64,000 bases of DNA from Sphingobacterium arenae (GCF_014692505.1 NZ_JACNYK010000001.1:124001-188000), one strand, 5' to 3'. Numbered from the stretch's first letter, positions 28,027 through 37,234 are shown. A program made the numbers and translations. Notes: generated by a model from the letters alone, not told the origin.

Positions 28027-28035
28027 TCTTCTTGA
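27679..28035 (+). CDS. Hypothetical repeat-containing small ORF in the GTAC-rich island
   Basis: 118 codons, no recognised family, no signal peptide or clear membrane helix. It ends in three copies of a seven-residue unit, NGTMYM followed by His or Tyr (nt 27946-28008). Two segments look like diverged copies (NKANMSRELRIMF... and NKADNYSDLMIKS...; KYIVV and KDIVV). Codon use differs from the neighbours: all 13 Tyr are TAC, all 7 Asp are GAC, and 7 of 9 Asn are AAC. That can mean a translated, highly expressed or foreign gene, or simply reflect GTAC-type words. A second frame is also open here on the same strand, which weakens the coding case. An alternative start is ATG at 27724. Confidence 0.35.
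   Translation: MPARYFSALYKNKANMSRELRIMFRDFAVNYKYIVVHARDIFDKYRAVIDHQKDIVVMSGNKYVLTRNKADNYSDLMIKSLYIATKYMRNGTMYMHNGTMYMHNGTMYMYKKRAFVSS
27946..28008 (+). repeat. Three tandem 21-bp repeats
   Basis: Units at 27946-27966, 27967-27987 and 27988-28008. Units 2 and 3 differ by one base, and unit 1 differs by two silent-type changes. In frame they encode NGTMYMH/Y. They form the 3' end of the GTAC-rich island and finish in the TGTACATGTACA palindrome. Confidence 0.85.
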
Positions 28036-28095
28036 CATAGTATCATAATTATTTGGCGTTCTATCTTCGTAAATTAACTTATTTTTTCTATTTTA

Positions 28096-29139
28096 ATGAA
28101 AAAATCGACATACATAGATTACATGGATATGAAGCTCCTGATAACCGATTCTTATAAATTCGCATTGTTCTTATTGTGCCTCTTTTCAGCTCCCCTATCA
28201 AGAGCGCAGGAAACGATTGTATCCTATGTTACCAAAAACGGTGGTCGTACCGTACACAAGGATTCAGCAGAATATACCAGCATACTACGCATAAAACCAA
28301 ACGAGCAAGGGCTGTATGAACTTAACGACTATTATCAAAACGGCAACTTGAAACGCCATGGTTGGGTAAAGACACTTGACCCTATGCGACTCCGCCTAGA
28401 AGGCATGGTAGAGACCTACTATGATAGCGGATCGCTGGAGGCAACTACCTATTATTCCGACAATAAGCGGATTGATACGGCCCATCGCTATTACGAAAGC
28501 GGCATTTTAAAAGAAATAAAGGTTTATTTAAAACCGCAAGAAGGACAAAAGCGACCAGCATGGGACGGGACAAACAAACGCTTGCTCTACTACGCAGACT
28601 CCGTAGGTCGAATACAAGTGCAGGGAGGGAGCGGTAACATCGTGCTTCCGCACGACAACGGTATCGATGTCGAACAAGGGGTGTACAGGGAAGGCTTACG
28701 CGAAGGCCGTTGGGAGGGATCCTTTCGAAAAGGAAAATACCACTTTGAGGAATGGTACCAGGAAGGAATAGTTACGCGAGGCGTTAGCACCGATAGTACA
28801 GGAACAAAGCATCCTTATACGGAAAGAGATGTTCAGCCGGAATATCCAGGCGGCGTACAAAATCTTAGGCGGTTTGCGGCACAGCATTATCGCTATCCAA
28901 AAGGAGCTGTTCGGGCCCGTGTAAAAGGGCAAGTCATCCTCCGCTTTGTGGTTGATACAGCGGGTAACCCAACAGATTTTGAAATCGTGAACGATTTGGG
29001 ATACGGCACCGCGGCAGCCGGCATTGAAATGCTCAAAAAGTCAGAAAAATGGTCGCCGGGCTATCAACGGGGTGTTCCAGTCCGTGTGGCCTATACGTTG
29101 CCAATTTCATTAAATATCGGTCCTCGTCGTCAACCATAA
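28096..29139 (+). CDS. Secreted MORN-like / TonB C-terminal domain protein
   Basis: 347 residues from 28096; starts at 28126 or 28132 would give a more usual signal peptide (MKLLITDSYKFALFLLCLF...SRAQ). Residues ~75-240 contain YwqK/MORN-like short repeats (LYELNDYYQNGNLKRHGWV, METYYDSGSLEATTYYSD, HRYYESGILKEIKVY). Residues ~250-340 are a TonB C-terminal domain: VQPEYPGGVQNLRRFAAQHYRYP, VKGQVILRFVVDTAGNPTDFEI, ALPI-like ending. Such proteins are common in Bacteroidota and are often called TonB family proteins although they lack the N-terminal anchor and Pro-rich spacer. Its function is unknown; it faces the thioredoxin-like gene tail to tail with 10 bp between. Confidence 0.75.
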   Translation: MKKSTYIDYMDMKLLITDSYKFALFLLCLFSAPLSRAQETIVSYVTKNGGRTVHKDSAEYTSILRIKPNEQGLYELNDYYQNGNLKRHGWVKTLDPMRLRLEGMVETYYDSGSLEATTYYSDNKRIDTAHRYYESGILKEIKVYLKPQEGQKRPAWDGTNKRLLYYADSVGRIQVQGGSGNIVLPHDNGIDVEQGVYREGLREGRWEGSFRKGKYHFEEWYQEGIVTRGVSTDSTGTKHPYTERDVQPEYPGGVQNLRRFAAQHYRYPKGAVRARVKGQVILRFVVDTAGNPTDFEIVNDLGYGTAAAGIEMLKKSEKWSPGYQRGVPVRVAYTLPISLNIGPRRQP

Positions 29140-29149
29140 AAGTACTAAT

Positions 29150-30517
29150 TTAGATTTCGCTCCACGAGCGGCTTACCATCTGTTTCAATACATCTTGCAT
29201 CCGCTTATGGTAATGCTTTTTCGGTCTATACAGCTCAACCGCACGCCGCTGTGCAGCTTCTGCTTCTGCATAAAAACCGACTTGATACAGCAATTTTGCA
29301 AGGATATGGTGTGATTGTCCGCGATCGGGGAGTAGCACCACAGATTTATGCATCCAGCGGATGCCGTCGAATAATATTTCCGGATCATCTTTTCCGAAGG
29401 CCAAGAGTTGGTTCGCCCCATAATTCAAGCGATCCACCTGCTCTTTTACGTAGTGTGGGCGCTGCTTTTCCAACCAGCTCTGGAAACGTAGATTTTCGAG
29501 GCTGTCCAAAGCAAACCCTCTTCTCGGAATATGCACATTTTTGTTGTTGGCATAATCCAACTTCGCTAAGGAATCTTGGTCTAGCTGATAGAAATAAGTA
29601 TTATAATAATTCCTTGCATAGGAGCAGTACCGTGCTGTATCTCCGGAAAGCTGCAAATACTTCATTGGATAGAAACTTCGGGCCATATTACCTCGCAAGT
29701 GATGTGATTGCCAAGTATTCGCAACGCGGTTTCCTAAGTTTTGAGCCAAAGCAAAGTTCTTTTTATCCAATGCTTCCCGAAAGGTTTGACGCTGTATACG
29801 TCCGTTTATCTCTTTGCGGGTGGGGAGCGGCAAGGTCGCGTATAGACTATCCACCATTTTGCGGTTGGTATAAGCTAATCGATAGGTCGGGCTATCATAT
29901 ATCGGTCCGCAACGTAGCAGAAACACCACCGTTTCAAAATTATTCAGCTCCTGTACCGTAAGGCCAGAAACATAATCATTCAATACTTGCTGATCCGTAT
30001 ACTGATCAAAAATTTGGTATTGTTTCAGCAACTTTCGTAATAACAATTGGTTGCGAAAGCCTTTTTTATATTGTGCGGCTAATTTACCCAATGTTTCACC
30101 TCTCGCTATAGTTCTTACCGAGTCAATCAACTTCAACAAGGTGTCTTCCTGCATAATATGTTTATTATAGCGAAGTAGTGGATACCCCGCTGTATCCATA
30201 AAGAAATAAGTAGGGTTGGTAAGATGATAGGCTTTTAAAACCGGATGGAGAAAATCTGCTGGGTCAATCCGCACCATACCCGAAACAAACTCTTCCTTGA
30301 GAATATCTTTCGTCCGTTTTGATATAGACAGGCTATCAAAAGGAGAAAAATGCTCATTTCGTTGATGTACAAGGAAGAAGATGAGCTTACCCTGCTGTTT
30401 GGCATTATTTAACAAGCTGCTGTACGCCACATTCTGCGAATAATCCGATTGGGCCACCGACACATGAGCAGTAAAAAAATGGAGGAATAATACGATTAAA
30501 ATTTTATGATCAATCAT
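29150..30517 (-). CDS. Secreted thioredoxin-like protein of unknown function
   Basis: 455 residues from the ATG at 30517, chosen because it opens a signal peptide (MIDHKILIVLFLHFFTAHVSVAQ); an in-frame ATG at 30547 adds 10 charged residues. Residues ~30-135 have a thioredoxin-fold pattern (LLNNAKQQGKLIFFLVHQ, ...VSGMVRIDPADFL..., YHLTNPTYFFMDTAGYPLLRY) but no CxxC motif, so a redox role is unlikely. The remaining ~300 residues are helical, with a C-terminal part resembling TPR units (LAKLLYQVGFYAEAEAAQRRAVELY). I do not recognise a named family. It sits with the TonB-C protein in an interlude that divides the pectin genes. Confidence 0.65.
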   Translation of the reverse strand: MIDHKILIVLFLHFFTAHVSVAQSDYSQNVAYSSLLNNAKQQGKLIFFLVHQRNEHFSPFDSLSISKRTKDILKEEFVSGMVRIDPADFLHPVLKAYHLTNPTYFFMDTAGYPLLRYNKHIMQEDTLLKLIDSVRTIARGETLGKLAAQYKKGFRNQLLLRKLLKQYQIFDQYTDQQVLNDYVSGLTVQELNNFETVVFLLRCGPIYDSPTYRLAYTNRKMVDSLYATLPLPTRKEINGRIQRQTFREALDKKNFALAQNLGNRVANTWQSHHLRGNMARSFYPMKYLQLSGDTARYCSYARNYYNTYFYQLDQDSLAKLDYANNKNVHIPRRGFALDSLENLRFQSWLEKQRPHYVKEQVDRLNYGANQLLAFGKDDPEILFDGIRWMHKSVVLLPDRGQSHHILAKLLYQVGFYAEAEAAQRRAVELYRPKKHYHKRMQDVLKQMVSRSWSEI

Positions 30518-30755
30518 AATAGGACTATAAGCTTCGTTACGTCCCATAAAGATATAGAATTGTACGAAATATACCTTACCTCACCGTAGATAAATTGATG
30601 TATTTTTTCGTCCAATCGTTCAAATAACAACCGATGTTATTGTCACGGCAATATTACTGAAAATGAGGCTATTTCGTCAATTATTCGTCGCCGTAAGGCA
30701 AAAATAAGTCGATCTAATTCGTAACTTTAACAGCTATAAACCTCGCTATATACTT

Positions 30756-31895
30756 ATGATTAGAAACTACTTTTGTATACTGGTTCTGTTGTCCGCATCG
30801 GCGATCGTCATGGGCCAAGACAGGCATAATCCTACACCCCAAAATTACCTCAGCATGAGGTGGACAACGGTTGCGACCGGAATGCCGTCGGCGTGGTATA
30901 GCACCGATGAAGCTAAGCGGGTCGCAGAAAACGTATTGATCAGTCAAAAGGATATCGGTGGCTGGGTAAAAAACCAACCTTATCACCATGTCTTTTCCGA
31001 CTCCCTTAGCGCTTATTATAAAAGTACTAAAAAGGATGTCGGAGGTACGTTTGATAACGGGTCTACCATCAGTGAGTTAAGATTTTTAGCCAAGGTATAT
31101 ACGCATTTTAAAGACGAAAGGTACAAAGAAGCCTTTAATAAAGGGTTGAATTACATTTTCTTGGCCCAGTACGATAATGGCGGTTGGCCTCAGTTCTATC
31201 CCGTCAGGGATGCTGGAGAGGAGAGACGTACGGACAGGACCGTACCTTATTCCATGCATATCACCTATAACGATAACGCCATGGTGAACATCATGAACTT
31301 TCTTAAGGATATTTATGCTGATGTTCCGGAATTTGTCTCCCTAAAAATTGCCCCGAATACAAAAGACAAAGCACGAAAAGCGTTCGATAAGGGTGTAGAC
31401 TGCGTGCTTAAAACGCAGATCAACGTTAATTCTAAACCGACAGTGTGGTGTGCGCAGCATCATTACAAAACACTTGCTCCGGTTAAAGCCAGGTCTTACG
31501 AACTGGAGTCTTTTAGCGGATCAGAGTCCGTGGGTATTGTCGCGTTGCTTATGGATATAGATCATCCTTCTGCAGCCGTTATCGCCGCAGTCGACGGTGC
31601 GTGTACTTGGTTCGAGCAGAATAAAATTGAGGGGATACGCGTGGAGCGGCAGATGGATTCACAGGGCAACCGCAACACCGTCGTAGTCGCCGACAAGGAG
31701 GCACTGCCGATATGGGCCCGGTTCTACGATTTGGAAACCGCTAAGCCCTATTTTTGTGATCGTGATGGTATAAAGAAGTATGCGCTGGACGAAATTGGAG
31801 CGGAGCGCCGCAATGGCTACAGTTGGTATACGAATGCGCCACAACGCGTGCTCGATGCCCAGTCCGACTGGCATAAAAAATGGGGAGTGGATTAA
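30756..31895 (+). CDS. Pectate lyase family PL10
   Basis: 379 residues with a signal peptide ending AIVMGQ. PL10 marks: WSTDEAKRVAENVLISQKDIGGWVKN near 50-75, GGTFDNGSTISELRFLAKVY, LAQYDNGGWPQFYP, and HITYNDNAMVNIMNFL. It has the (alpha/alpha) toroid rather than the beta-helix of PL1, and cleaves polygalacturonate by beta-elimination, here probably in the periplasm. It is transcribed alone, tail to tail with the Sde182-type gene (22 bp apart). About 117 bp upstream of its start is CAACCGATGTTA (30628-30639), a 12-mer also found upstream of susC-1. Confidence 0.92.
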   Translation: MIRNYFCILVLLSASAIVMGQDRHNPTPQNYLSMRWTTVATGMPSAWYSTDEAKRVAENVLISQKDIGGWVKNQPYHHVFSDSLSAYYKSTKKDVGGTFDNGSTISELRFLAKVYTHFKDERYKEAFNKGLNYIFLAQYDNGGWPQFYPVRDAGEERRTDRTVPYSMHITYNDNAMVNIMNFLKDIYADVPEFVSLKIAPNTKDKARKAFDKGVDCVLKTQINVNSKPTVWCAQHHYKTLAPVKARSYELESFSGSESVGIVALLMDIDHPSAAVIAAVDGACTWFEQNKIEGIRVERQMDSQGNRNTVVVADKEALPIWARFYDLETAKPYFCDRDGIKKYALDEIGAERRNGYSWYTNAPQRVLDAQSDWHKKWGVD

Positions 31896-31917
31896 AAAAA
31901 TCAGCGGTTGGCCCTTT

Positions 31918-33357
31918 TTATTCCTGCACGTCAATTATTACCCTTTTATATCGGGTAAGTCGAGGTGTTCCATGATCCGTAACTGCCAGAATGATATGCA
32001 TGGTACCCGTTCCTGGAGGCATTACCCGACTGGTTTTTACATCCAACCACGCCTGTGGCTGATCAAAAGCATAAATAGCATGCTTAACACCGGTGGCGGA
32101 GTTGGACATTCGTCTTGTACCTGGCTCTTCATAACAAAACCATTCAAAAGAAAGCGCATCGCCGTCTGGATCGATCGTGCTTGTGGCGCTAAGCTTCACA
32201 CGCTCCCCAGGTTTGGCTTTGATGTATTCCGGATGATCAAGCTTCACAATAGGTGGATGATTTGTCTTATCATAAGGCTTAATTGTCCAATCCATTCGAG
32301 CCGCAAAGTCATTTTGATAGGCGGAACGCCAACGCCAGATGGTCGCGTGGTTGGTCGTATGCCATTCTCCATCTATTCCTAAAACCTCATCCTGGACATT
32401 GGTCCATATAGGACGTGTTTCGGGTTCCAAAAACCATTTCTCGGTTTTGGGAGTGTATAGTTCATACCTGCCGCCCCAGCCGCCCCAATCGGGGCGATCC
32501 GGATGACTAAGACCATTGTTGATCAAGTGAAAAAACGAGGGGGTATCGCCTTCCATCATAAATTCCCAGCGGGGATATAGTTCTCCCAAGGGCCCTTTCT
32601 CCCGGATGTTCTTATCCAACCATTCATTGGTAACCAGCGAAAAATCGGCACCGCCAAATCTGCCATGAAATTTGTCTCCTCCAATGGCAATCCAGGTCGC
32701 ATGGTGAAATCCACCACCTGCATTCACACCGGGAGTGACGATGTAAAATAGGTCGGGAAATTCTTTACGTATCCAGGGACCGCTGTTGTCCTGATCGGAA
32801 ATGGCGTACACACGAAGTTTCGCCACAAACTCCGCCAGCTCTTCCGGCGATCTTGTCTTTCGGACTTTCCATAGTGCTTGTGCCAGCACGTTGGGTCCAC
32901 CCCATACGGTAACCCATAAGGGTCTTTGGTCTTCGTTATCAACGGATTGTATTAATCGTTCAGAGCCTGGTGAGTCCTTTCCTTCACCCACTGCATCCAT
33001 TCCGTCCCGTTCGATGCCCTGTGCTATTTGTTCCTTCAGGTAAGCCGCAGTGGGATAGCCGGGTTCATGTAATTCCAGGTTATCCCTCACTTTACCATAG
33101 GCGGTCACGATGCGGTCTATATATTCCGGTTCCACACGATAATCTGGCCCATGAGGTGTTGCTATTAATCCTTCAATGTCGAAATGATTGGCATAGGTCA
33201 TTAAACGTACCATGGACATTTGATCGTCGGGATCTCCGCCTATATCCGTAAGTACGATTAAACGATTCTTTTGCTGTGCATTTACAGCGGGTAAAGTACA
33301 CCATACCATCAACCAAAATAGAAGGTTTAGTTTGTTAATAGAAGTTTTTCGCATCAC
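31918..33357 (-). CDS. Sde182-type nucleoside-hydrolase-like protein (DUF1593)
   Basis: 479 residues, signal peptide ending AVNAQ. Residues ~28-330 belong to the DUF1593/Sde182 family, which has a nucleoside-hydrolase-like fold; the Asp cluster [16 protein letters not shown] matches the calcium/ribose pocket of that fold. Residues ~380-479 form an Ig-like C-terminal module ([36 protein letters not shown]). The family name derives from a cellulose-binding protein; its enzymatic activity in pectin loci is not known to me. It is the last gene of the PL1-b unit, 34 bp downstream of PL1-b. Confidence 0.85.
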   Translation of the reverse strand: MMRKTSINKLNLLFWLMVWCTLPAVNAQQKNRLIVLTDIGGDPDDQMSMVRLMTYANHFDIEGLIATPHGPDYRVEPEYIDRIVTAYGKVRDNLELHEPGYPTAAYLKEQIAQGIERDGMDAVGEGKDSPGSERLIQSVDNEDQRPLWVTVWGGPNVLAQALWKVRKTRSPEELAEFVAKLRVYAISDQDNSGPWIRKEFPDLFYIVTPGVNAGGGFHHATWIAIGGDKFHGRFGGADFSLVTNEWLDKNIREKGPLGELYPRWEFMMEGDTPSFFHLINNGLSHPDRPDWGGWGGRYELYTPKTEKWFLEPETRPIWTNVQDEVLGIDGEWHTTNHATIWRWRSAYQNDFAARMDWTIKPYDKTNHPPIVKLDHPEYIKAKPGERVKLSATSTIDPDGDALSFEWFCYEEPGTRRMSNSATGVKHAIYAFDQPQAWLDVKTSRVMPPGTGTMHIILAVTDHGTPRLTRYKRVIIDVQE

Positions 33358-33391
33358 TACCAGCTTTTTAACGTTAATTTTTTATCGTGGC

Positions 33392-34906
33392 TTATTTTTG
33401 AGGATTTTCACTGTTTTGTTTCTGTGTAATCTCTTCTACTAAACTGTTCAGATACACTTCCAGGTTTGTATATCCGGTTTTGCTCCATGTTACAGTATTG
33501 CCGTCGGAGGCATCATTCGGATTCAATTTGTTTGAATTTTCCCACCAATCGGGCATACCGTCGCCGTCAGAATCTTTCAGCAATTCGGGGTTAACACCAC
33601 TGTCGCTCAAATCGGGCCACGCACTTTTTGCGTTCGAAGACTTTACATCATGAGGAACGTCTATGAGTCCGGGATAATTTTTAGCGTCAGAAGAAACGCT
33701 GCCAAAATAAGTCGCTGTACCGTTTTTTGTTTCTTCAACGATGCGTGCATCAATGATGTCGCGCTGTTTTGAACATCCTGCATGTTGCAAAACTAAATGA
33801 TACGCTTCCTGAGCCGTGTGGGTGGTCATGACGTCGGTTTCCAACGGCGAGTAAAGGTGCATCTCTTTTTTTACTTGTTCTGTAAACGTGTTATCATTGT
33901 TATCCGCAATTTGCGCATAGATTCCTTTTGGCCAGTTATTTTTTGTTGTTTCCGGATCTCCTTCTACCACATTTCCGTCTACATAAAAACGCCCCCAAAC
34001 ATGCTCCATGGGTTTCCATGCGTTGGGTTGACCATTCTTTCCGGTTACATATTCGGAAGTACGGACGCCGATCGCAGCAATACGGTAGCGGACGCGACTG
34101 TTCTTCGGCGTCGCCGGACCGGGCTTGTAATAATTGTTTACAATGTTTACGTGCATTCCTTCCCCACCGTAACATCCGGCTCCCGCCCAGTTATAAAATA
34201 CATTGTTGCGCATATCCACATATTCCCGTTCCTGCGTCGAAACATGAGGACCCAAACGCGGCATACGGCTTTCGTGATGCGCCATCAGATTATGATGAAA
34301 GGAAGACCGGTGTCCGCCGACAATGGCTCCATAACCATGTTTTCCCTTCGCATGTCCGGCTGTACGAAGGCTTTCCGAAATCAGGCACCATTGCACCGTT
34401 ACGTTTTCGCCGCCATAGAAAGTACAGGTTTCATCAACCGACCAGCTGATGGAACAATGGTCGATGATGATATTCCGGTTTTTTGAACCTCCTAATCCGT
34501 CCGGCTCTCCATCCCCCTCATTACCCACGCGAAAACGCATGTAACGAATAATTACATTATCTGCGTTAACGGATACCGGATAGCGCGCAATACAGATCCC
34601 CTGTCCGGGCGCTGTCTGTCCGGCAATGGTCAAGTTGCCGTTGACGATAGGCAGCCGGCTGTTCAGAAAAATAGTTCCGGCCACATCAAATACCACCGTA
34701 CGTGTGCCCTTCTGAGAGACAGCATGACGAAAGGTACCCGGCTCGTTGCCGTCTTCCAGCGTGGTTACGTGATATACCGTTCCTCCGCGTCCACCGGTAG
34801 TGTAGCGTCCAAAACCCTCGGCTCCCGGAAAAGCTGCAATGTCATGCTGTGCAGATCCGTATAGAGCAGAAAAGACAGACAGTAAAAAAATAAAAAGACT
34901 TTTCAT
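33392..34906 (-). CDS. Pectate lyase family PL1, signal-peptide type (PL1-b)
   Basis: 504 residues. Signal peptide MKSLFIFLLSVFSALYGSAQ without a lipobox, so it is expected to be periplasmic or soluble, unlike PL1-a and PL1-c. Motifs: AAFPGAEGFGRYTTGGRGGTV, DVAGTIFLNS, IIIDHCSISWSVDE and HHESRMPRLGP with the catalytic Arg, and a C-terminal calcium motif DSDGDGMPDWWE. It differs from its paralogues at several sites (ESRMPR instead of DSRNPR or NSRNPR), suggesting an older split and perhaps another methylation preference. It is preceded by its own promoter with tandem repeats. Confidence 0.93.
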   Translation of the reverse strand: MKSLFIFLLSVFSALYGSAQHDIAAFPGAEGFGRYTTGGRGGTVYHVTTLEDGNEPGTFRHAVSQKGTRTVVFDVAGTIFLNSRLPIVNGNLTIAGQTAPGQGICIARYPVSVNADNVIIRYMRFRVGNEGDGEPDGLGGSKNRNIIIDHCSISWSVDETCTFYGGENVTVQWCLISESLRTAGHAKGKHGYGAIVGGHRSSFHHNLMAHHESRMPRLGPHVSTQEREYVDMRNNVFYNWAGAGCYGGEGMHVNIVNNYYKPGPATPKNSRVRYRIAAIGVRTSEYVTGKNGQPNAWKPMEHVWGRFYVDGNVVEGDPETTKNNWPKGIYAQIADNNDNTFTEQVKKEMHLYSPLETDVMTTHTAQEAYHLVLQHAGCSKQRDIIDARIVEETKNGTATYFGSVSSDAKNYPGLIDVPHDVKSSNAKSAWPDLSDSGVNPELLKDSDGDGMPDWWENSNKLNPNDASDGNTVTWSKTGYTNLEVYLNSLVEEITQKQNSENPQK

Positions 34907-34965
34907 ATGGTTACAATTTTTAGCATTCCTCGACTAAAACATTTTTATCAAAATGGATCATATAA

Positions 34966-34973
34966 CAAAGATA
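34966..34973 (-). promoter_or_regulatory. -7 promoter box of PL1-b
   Basis: On the minus strand TATCTTTG matches the Bacteroidota -7 consensus TAnnTTTG exactly. The expected start site near 34959 leaves a leader of about 53 nt before the PL1-b ATG at 34906. Two tandem 21-bp repeats lie just upstream, ending 24 bp from this box. Confidence 0.65.
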
Positions 34974-34992
34974 GAATTGCAAAGAAAAGGCA

Positions 34993-35034
34993 AGTACCAA
35001 AAATTGATAAAAGAATACTAAAAATTGATAAAAA
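34993..35034 (-). repeat. Two tandem 21-bp direct repeats upstream of PL1-b
   Basis: On the minus strand TTTTATCAATTTTT is repeated (35020-35033 and 34999-35012) with a start-to-start distance of exactly 21 bp, and the similarity continues into A/G-GTA. Two helical turns between copies and the position just upstream of a promoter suit a pair of sites for an AraC-type regulator such as an HTCS. Binding is inferred. Confidence 0.6.
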
Positions 35035-35053
35035 GTAGGATTGTTTCTCCACA

Positions 35054-37228
35054 TTATTTTACGTCAAAAACACCATCCAAAAAAGTGACGGTATAATCCA
35101 TCATCGGTTGAAACCAAGGGTTGAAGAACCAAAATGGATGAGGTGTATCGGGAAATTCTCGGATTTCCCAATAAATACCATACCGATCAAGCTTTTTAAC
35201 CATATCGTCTCGCCCCGCATGAAATCTTGGAATAGAACTATTTAAAAATATAATCGGAGCCGAATTTTGAGAAGTATGATTTAGCGGAGCCGCGGATTCC
35301 CAGTTTGTTGGATTCTGTTCATAGGTGCCATCCAACCAATTGGATGCGGCCGTGCCCTCGGAAGACTCTGGGTGTCGGAACGCAAGCGTTCCGTCAATAT
35401 TAATAACTGCTTGGACATCGGATAGCTGCTCGGCACTTCCTCGACCCGGTCCCTCAAAATCAGGATTCCCATTCGTGACCCCCAATAGACTAGCCAATTG
35501 TCCTCCTGCAGAGGTTCCCAAACTGGCTATGTGCTTCGTATCCAACTGGATTTTATCTGCATTGGCCCGCATCCATCGGACAGCCGATTTAAGATCGTAT
35601 ACCGCCTCCGGATATTTTGCTTCTAAAGACAAACGATATTCTACCGCAACGGCTACGTAACCCTTAGCCGCCAAAGCTTTGCCGATCGTGTGCATTTGGG
35701 ATTTATCGCCCGATTGCCACCCTCCTCCATGAATCAACAGCACACCCGGATAGCGCTTCGACGTATTCCCTTCAGGACGGAACACATCTAAAAACAAAGG
35801 CCTATCCCCGACCCTATCATATTCTTGATCTAAAGACGATAACACCGGCGTTTTTGATTCCGCAATACGGATATACGGTCGGTATTTTCGCTCCTTCAAG
35901 TAAGTGGCATGCAAGGTGAAAGAGGTGTCTCGGGGAACAGATACAGTTGGTTCTAACCATGCCCATCGCTTCGCCCAATCGTTCAGATAATCTGTCCGAT
36001 GAATGGAGAGGGTACGTGCGCCTTGTTGACCATCCAAAAAAAACTTTTCATCCGGCAAATCACCAAACCAATTCTCACCCAGCTTATAATCCCCCGACTG
36101 TTCGTTCCCCGGCCAAGGAGCCGTACTGATAAAGCCACCTGTTAATCCATCTAACTCTTTAATTGTACTGCTTGTTTTATAGGTTACTTCTTCCGGTTTT
36201 TTGGAAGAATAGCGGATCGCATAGGTTCCATTTCCAATGTAATATCCTGGCCATACTTGTCCTAGAGCCTCCATGGTAAAGCATACAGAATCCGGTGCGA
36301 TAGGCTCCTCTGGGCCTGAAAATTGCCACTCCACCACGCCGTAGGCCGGAACGCTATCACGAAAACTGCTATTCCCTTGGAAAACCGTCTTCGAGCTGTG
36401 CGCAATCCGGGTATATACCCCTCCCCAGCTTTCGCGTCCAGGATCGTCTGGGTTTCCGTGTAGGAGATAACCTAACGACGGCGTATCCCCCATTTTAATA
36501 TGACCTGCGTAATAATGGATAAAATCAGCACCCATGGCTCCTCGCCCTCTAATATAATTGTCGTAGTAAGCAATTCCATGCATGTCTTTTGGTGCATCCT
36601 CGTCTTCCATAAACCAACCTCTATACGTCGCGTTGGATTCGATAAACCAAAGATCAGCGTGATTCTGCGCAATATAATGATAGGCGTTGATACTCCATTT
36701 TTTATTGGGACCCCCGATCCAGAATACACGTATGTTGGATTTAATTTCGGGGGCGTCATAGAGCGCTTGGGCCAGATCTTCCAATCCGCCCCAAACCAAT
36801 ATCCAAAGTGGTTGTTCACTCTTTTTTTGGGCACACGAAACAATCCAGTCGGAGCCTTCTGTTGACTCCGAATATCCGCGGTAAGGTGCTTCGGCGATTA
36901 CCCCTTGCTTGGATATGCTCCGTAATTCTTCAGGAGATCGAAGCGCAGGGTTCTTTTTGCTTAATATCGGGTAGTCCTTTTCGTATAGATCTATCATTTC
37001 GAGAATGTCCTTTTTTCTGCCTTTACCGAAGGGGGAGGAAATTAACCCCTCGATTTCGAAGCGGTCGGAATACATCAATAGATGGATCATGGATTGATTA
37101 TCATCGGGATCTGTTCCTCCGATATCTGTACTAACGATTATTCGAGGCTTCCCATTGTTCTGTGCCCATACAGATGTGGTAGCCAGCAGTCCTATAAAAA
37201 AAAACGAAAGGTATATTCTGAACATCAT
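35054..37228 (-). CDS. Fusion of Sde182/DUF1593 domain with alpha/beta-hydrolase esterase
   Basis: 724 residues, signal peptide ending TSVWAQ. Residues ~28-440 are a DUF1593/Sde182-type nucleoside-hydrolase-like module (STDIGGTDPDDNQSMIHLLMY) with its Ig-like part. Residues ~465-724 are an alpha/beta-hydrolase of the BD-FAE/acetyl-xylan-esterase-like type: oxyanion HGGGWQSGDKSQ, nucleophile Ser573 in GTSAGGQLAS, and His697 in TPHPFWFF. The frame is continuous without sign of error, so this is a true fusion. It may couple ester removal (acetyl or methyl) with action on a sugar. It is 6 bp after GH105 and surely co-transcribed. Confidence 0.85.
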   Translation of the reverse strand: MMFRIYLSFFFIGLLATTSVWAQNNGKPRIIVSTDIGGTDPDDNQSMIHLLMYSDRFEIEGLISSPFGKGRKKDILEMIDLYEKDYPILSKKNPALRSPEELRSISKQGVIAEAPYRGYSESTEGSDWIVSCAQKKSEQPLWILVWGGLEDLAQALYDAPEIKSNIRVFWIGGPNKKWSINAYHYIAQNHADLWFIESNATYRGWFMEDEDAPKDMHGIAYYDNYIRGRGAMGADFIHYYAGHIKMGDTPSLGYLLHGNPDDPGRESWGGVYTRIAHSSKTVFQGNSSFRDSVPAYGVVEWQFSGPEEPIAPDSVCFTMEALGQVWPGYYIGNGTYAIRYSSKKPEEVTYKTSSTIKELDGLTGGFISTAPWPGNEQSGDYKLGENWFGDLPDEKFFLDGQQGARTLSIHRTDYLNDWAKRWAWLEPTVSVPRDTSFTLHATYLKERKYRPYIRIAESKTPVLSSLDQEYDRVGDRPLFLDVFRPEGNTSKRYPGVLLIHGGGWQSGDKSQMHTIGKALAAKGYVAVAVEYRLSLEAKYPEAVYDLKSAVRWMRANADKIQLDTKHIASLGTSAGGQLASLLGVTNGNPDFEGPGRGSAEQLSDVQAVINIDGTLAFRHPESSEGTAASNWLDGTYEQNPTNWESAAPLNHTSQNSAPIIFLNSSIPRFHAGRDDMVKKLDRYGIYWEIREFPDTPHPFWFFNPWFQPMMDYTVTFLDGVFDVK

Positions 37229-37234
37229 TATTTT

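Noticed and set aside
33368..33378. TTAACGTTAA palindrome between PL1-b and the Sde182-type gene
   Set aside because: It shares only ACGTT with the 18-bp operator, lacks the GCCGGC centre, and lies within a co-directional 34-bp gap without a promoter box.
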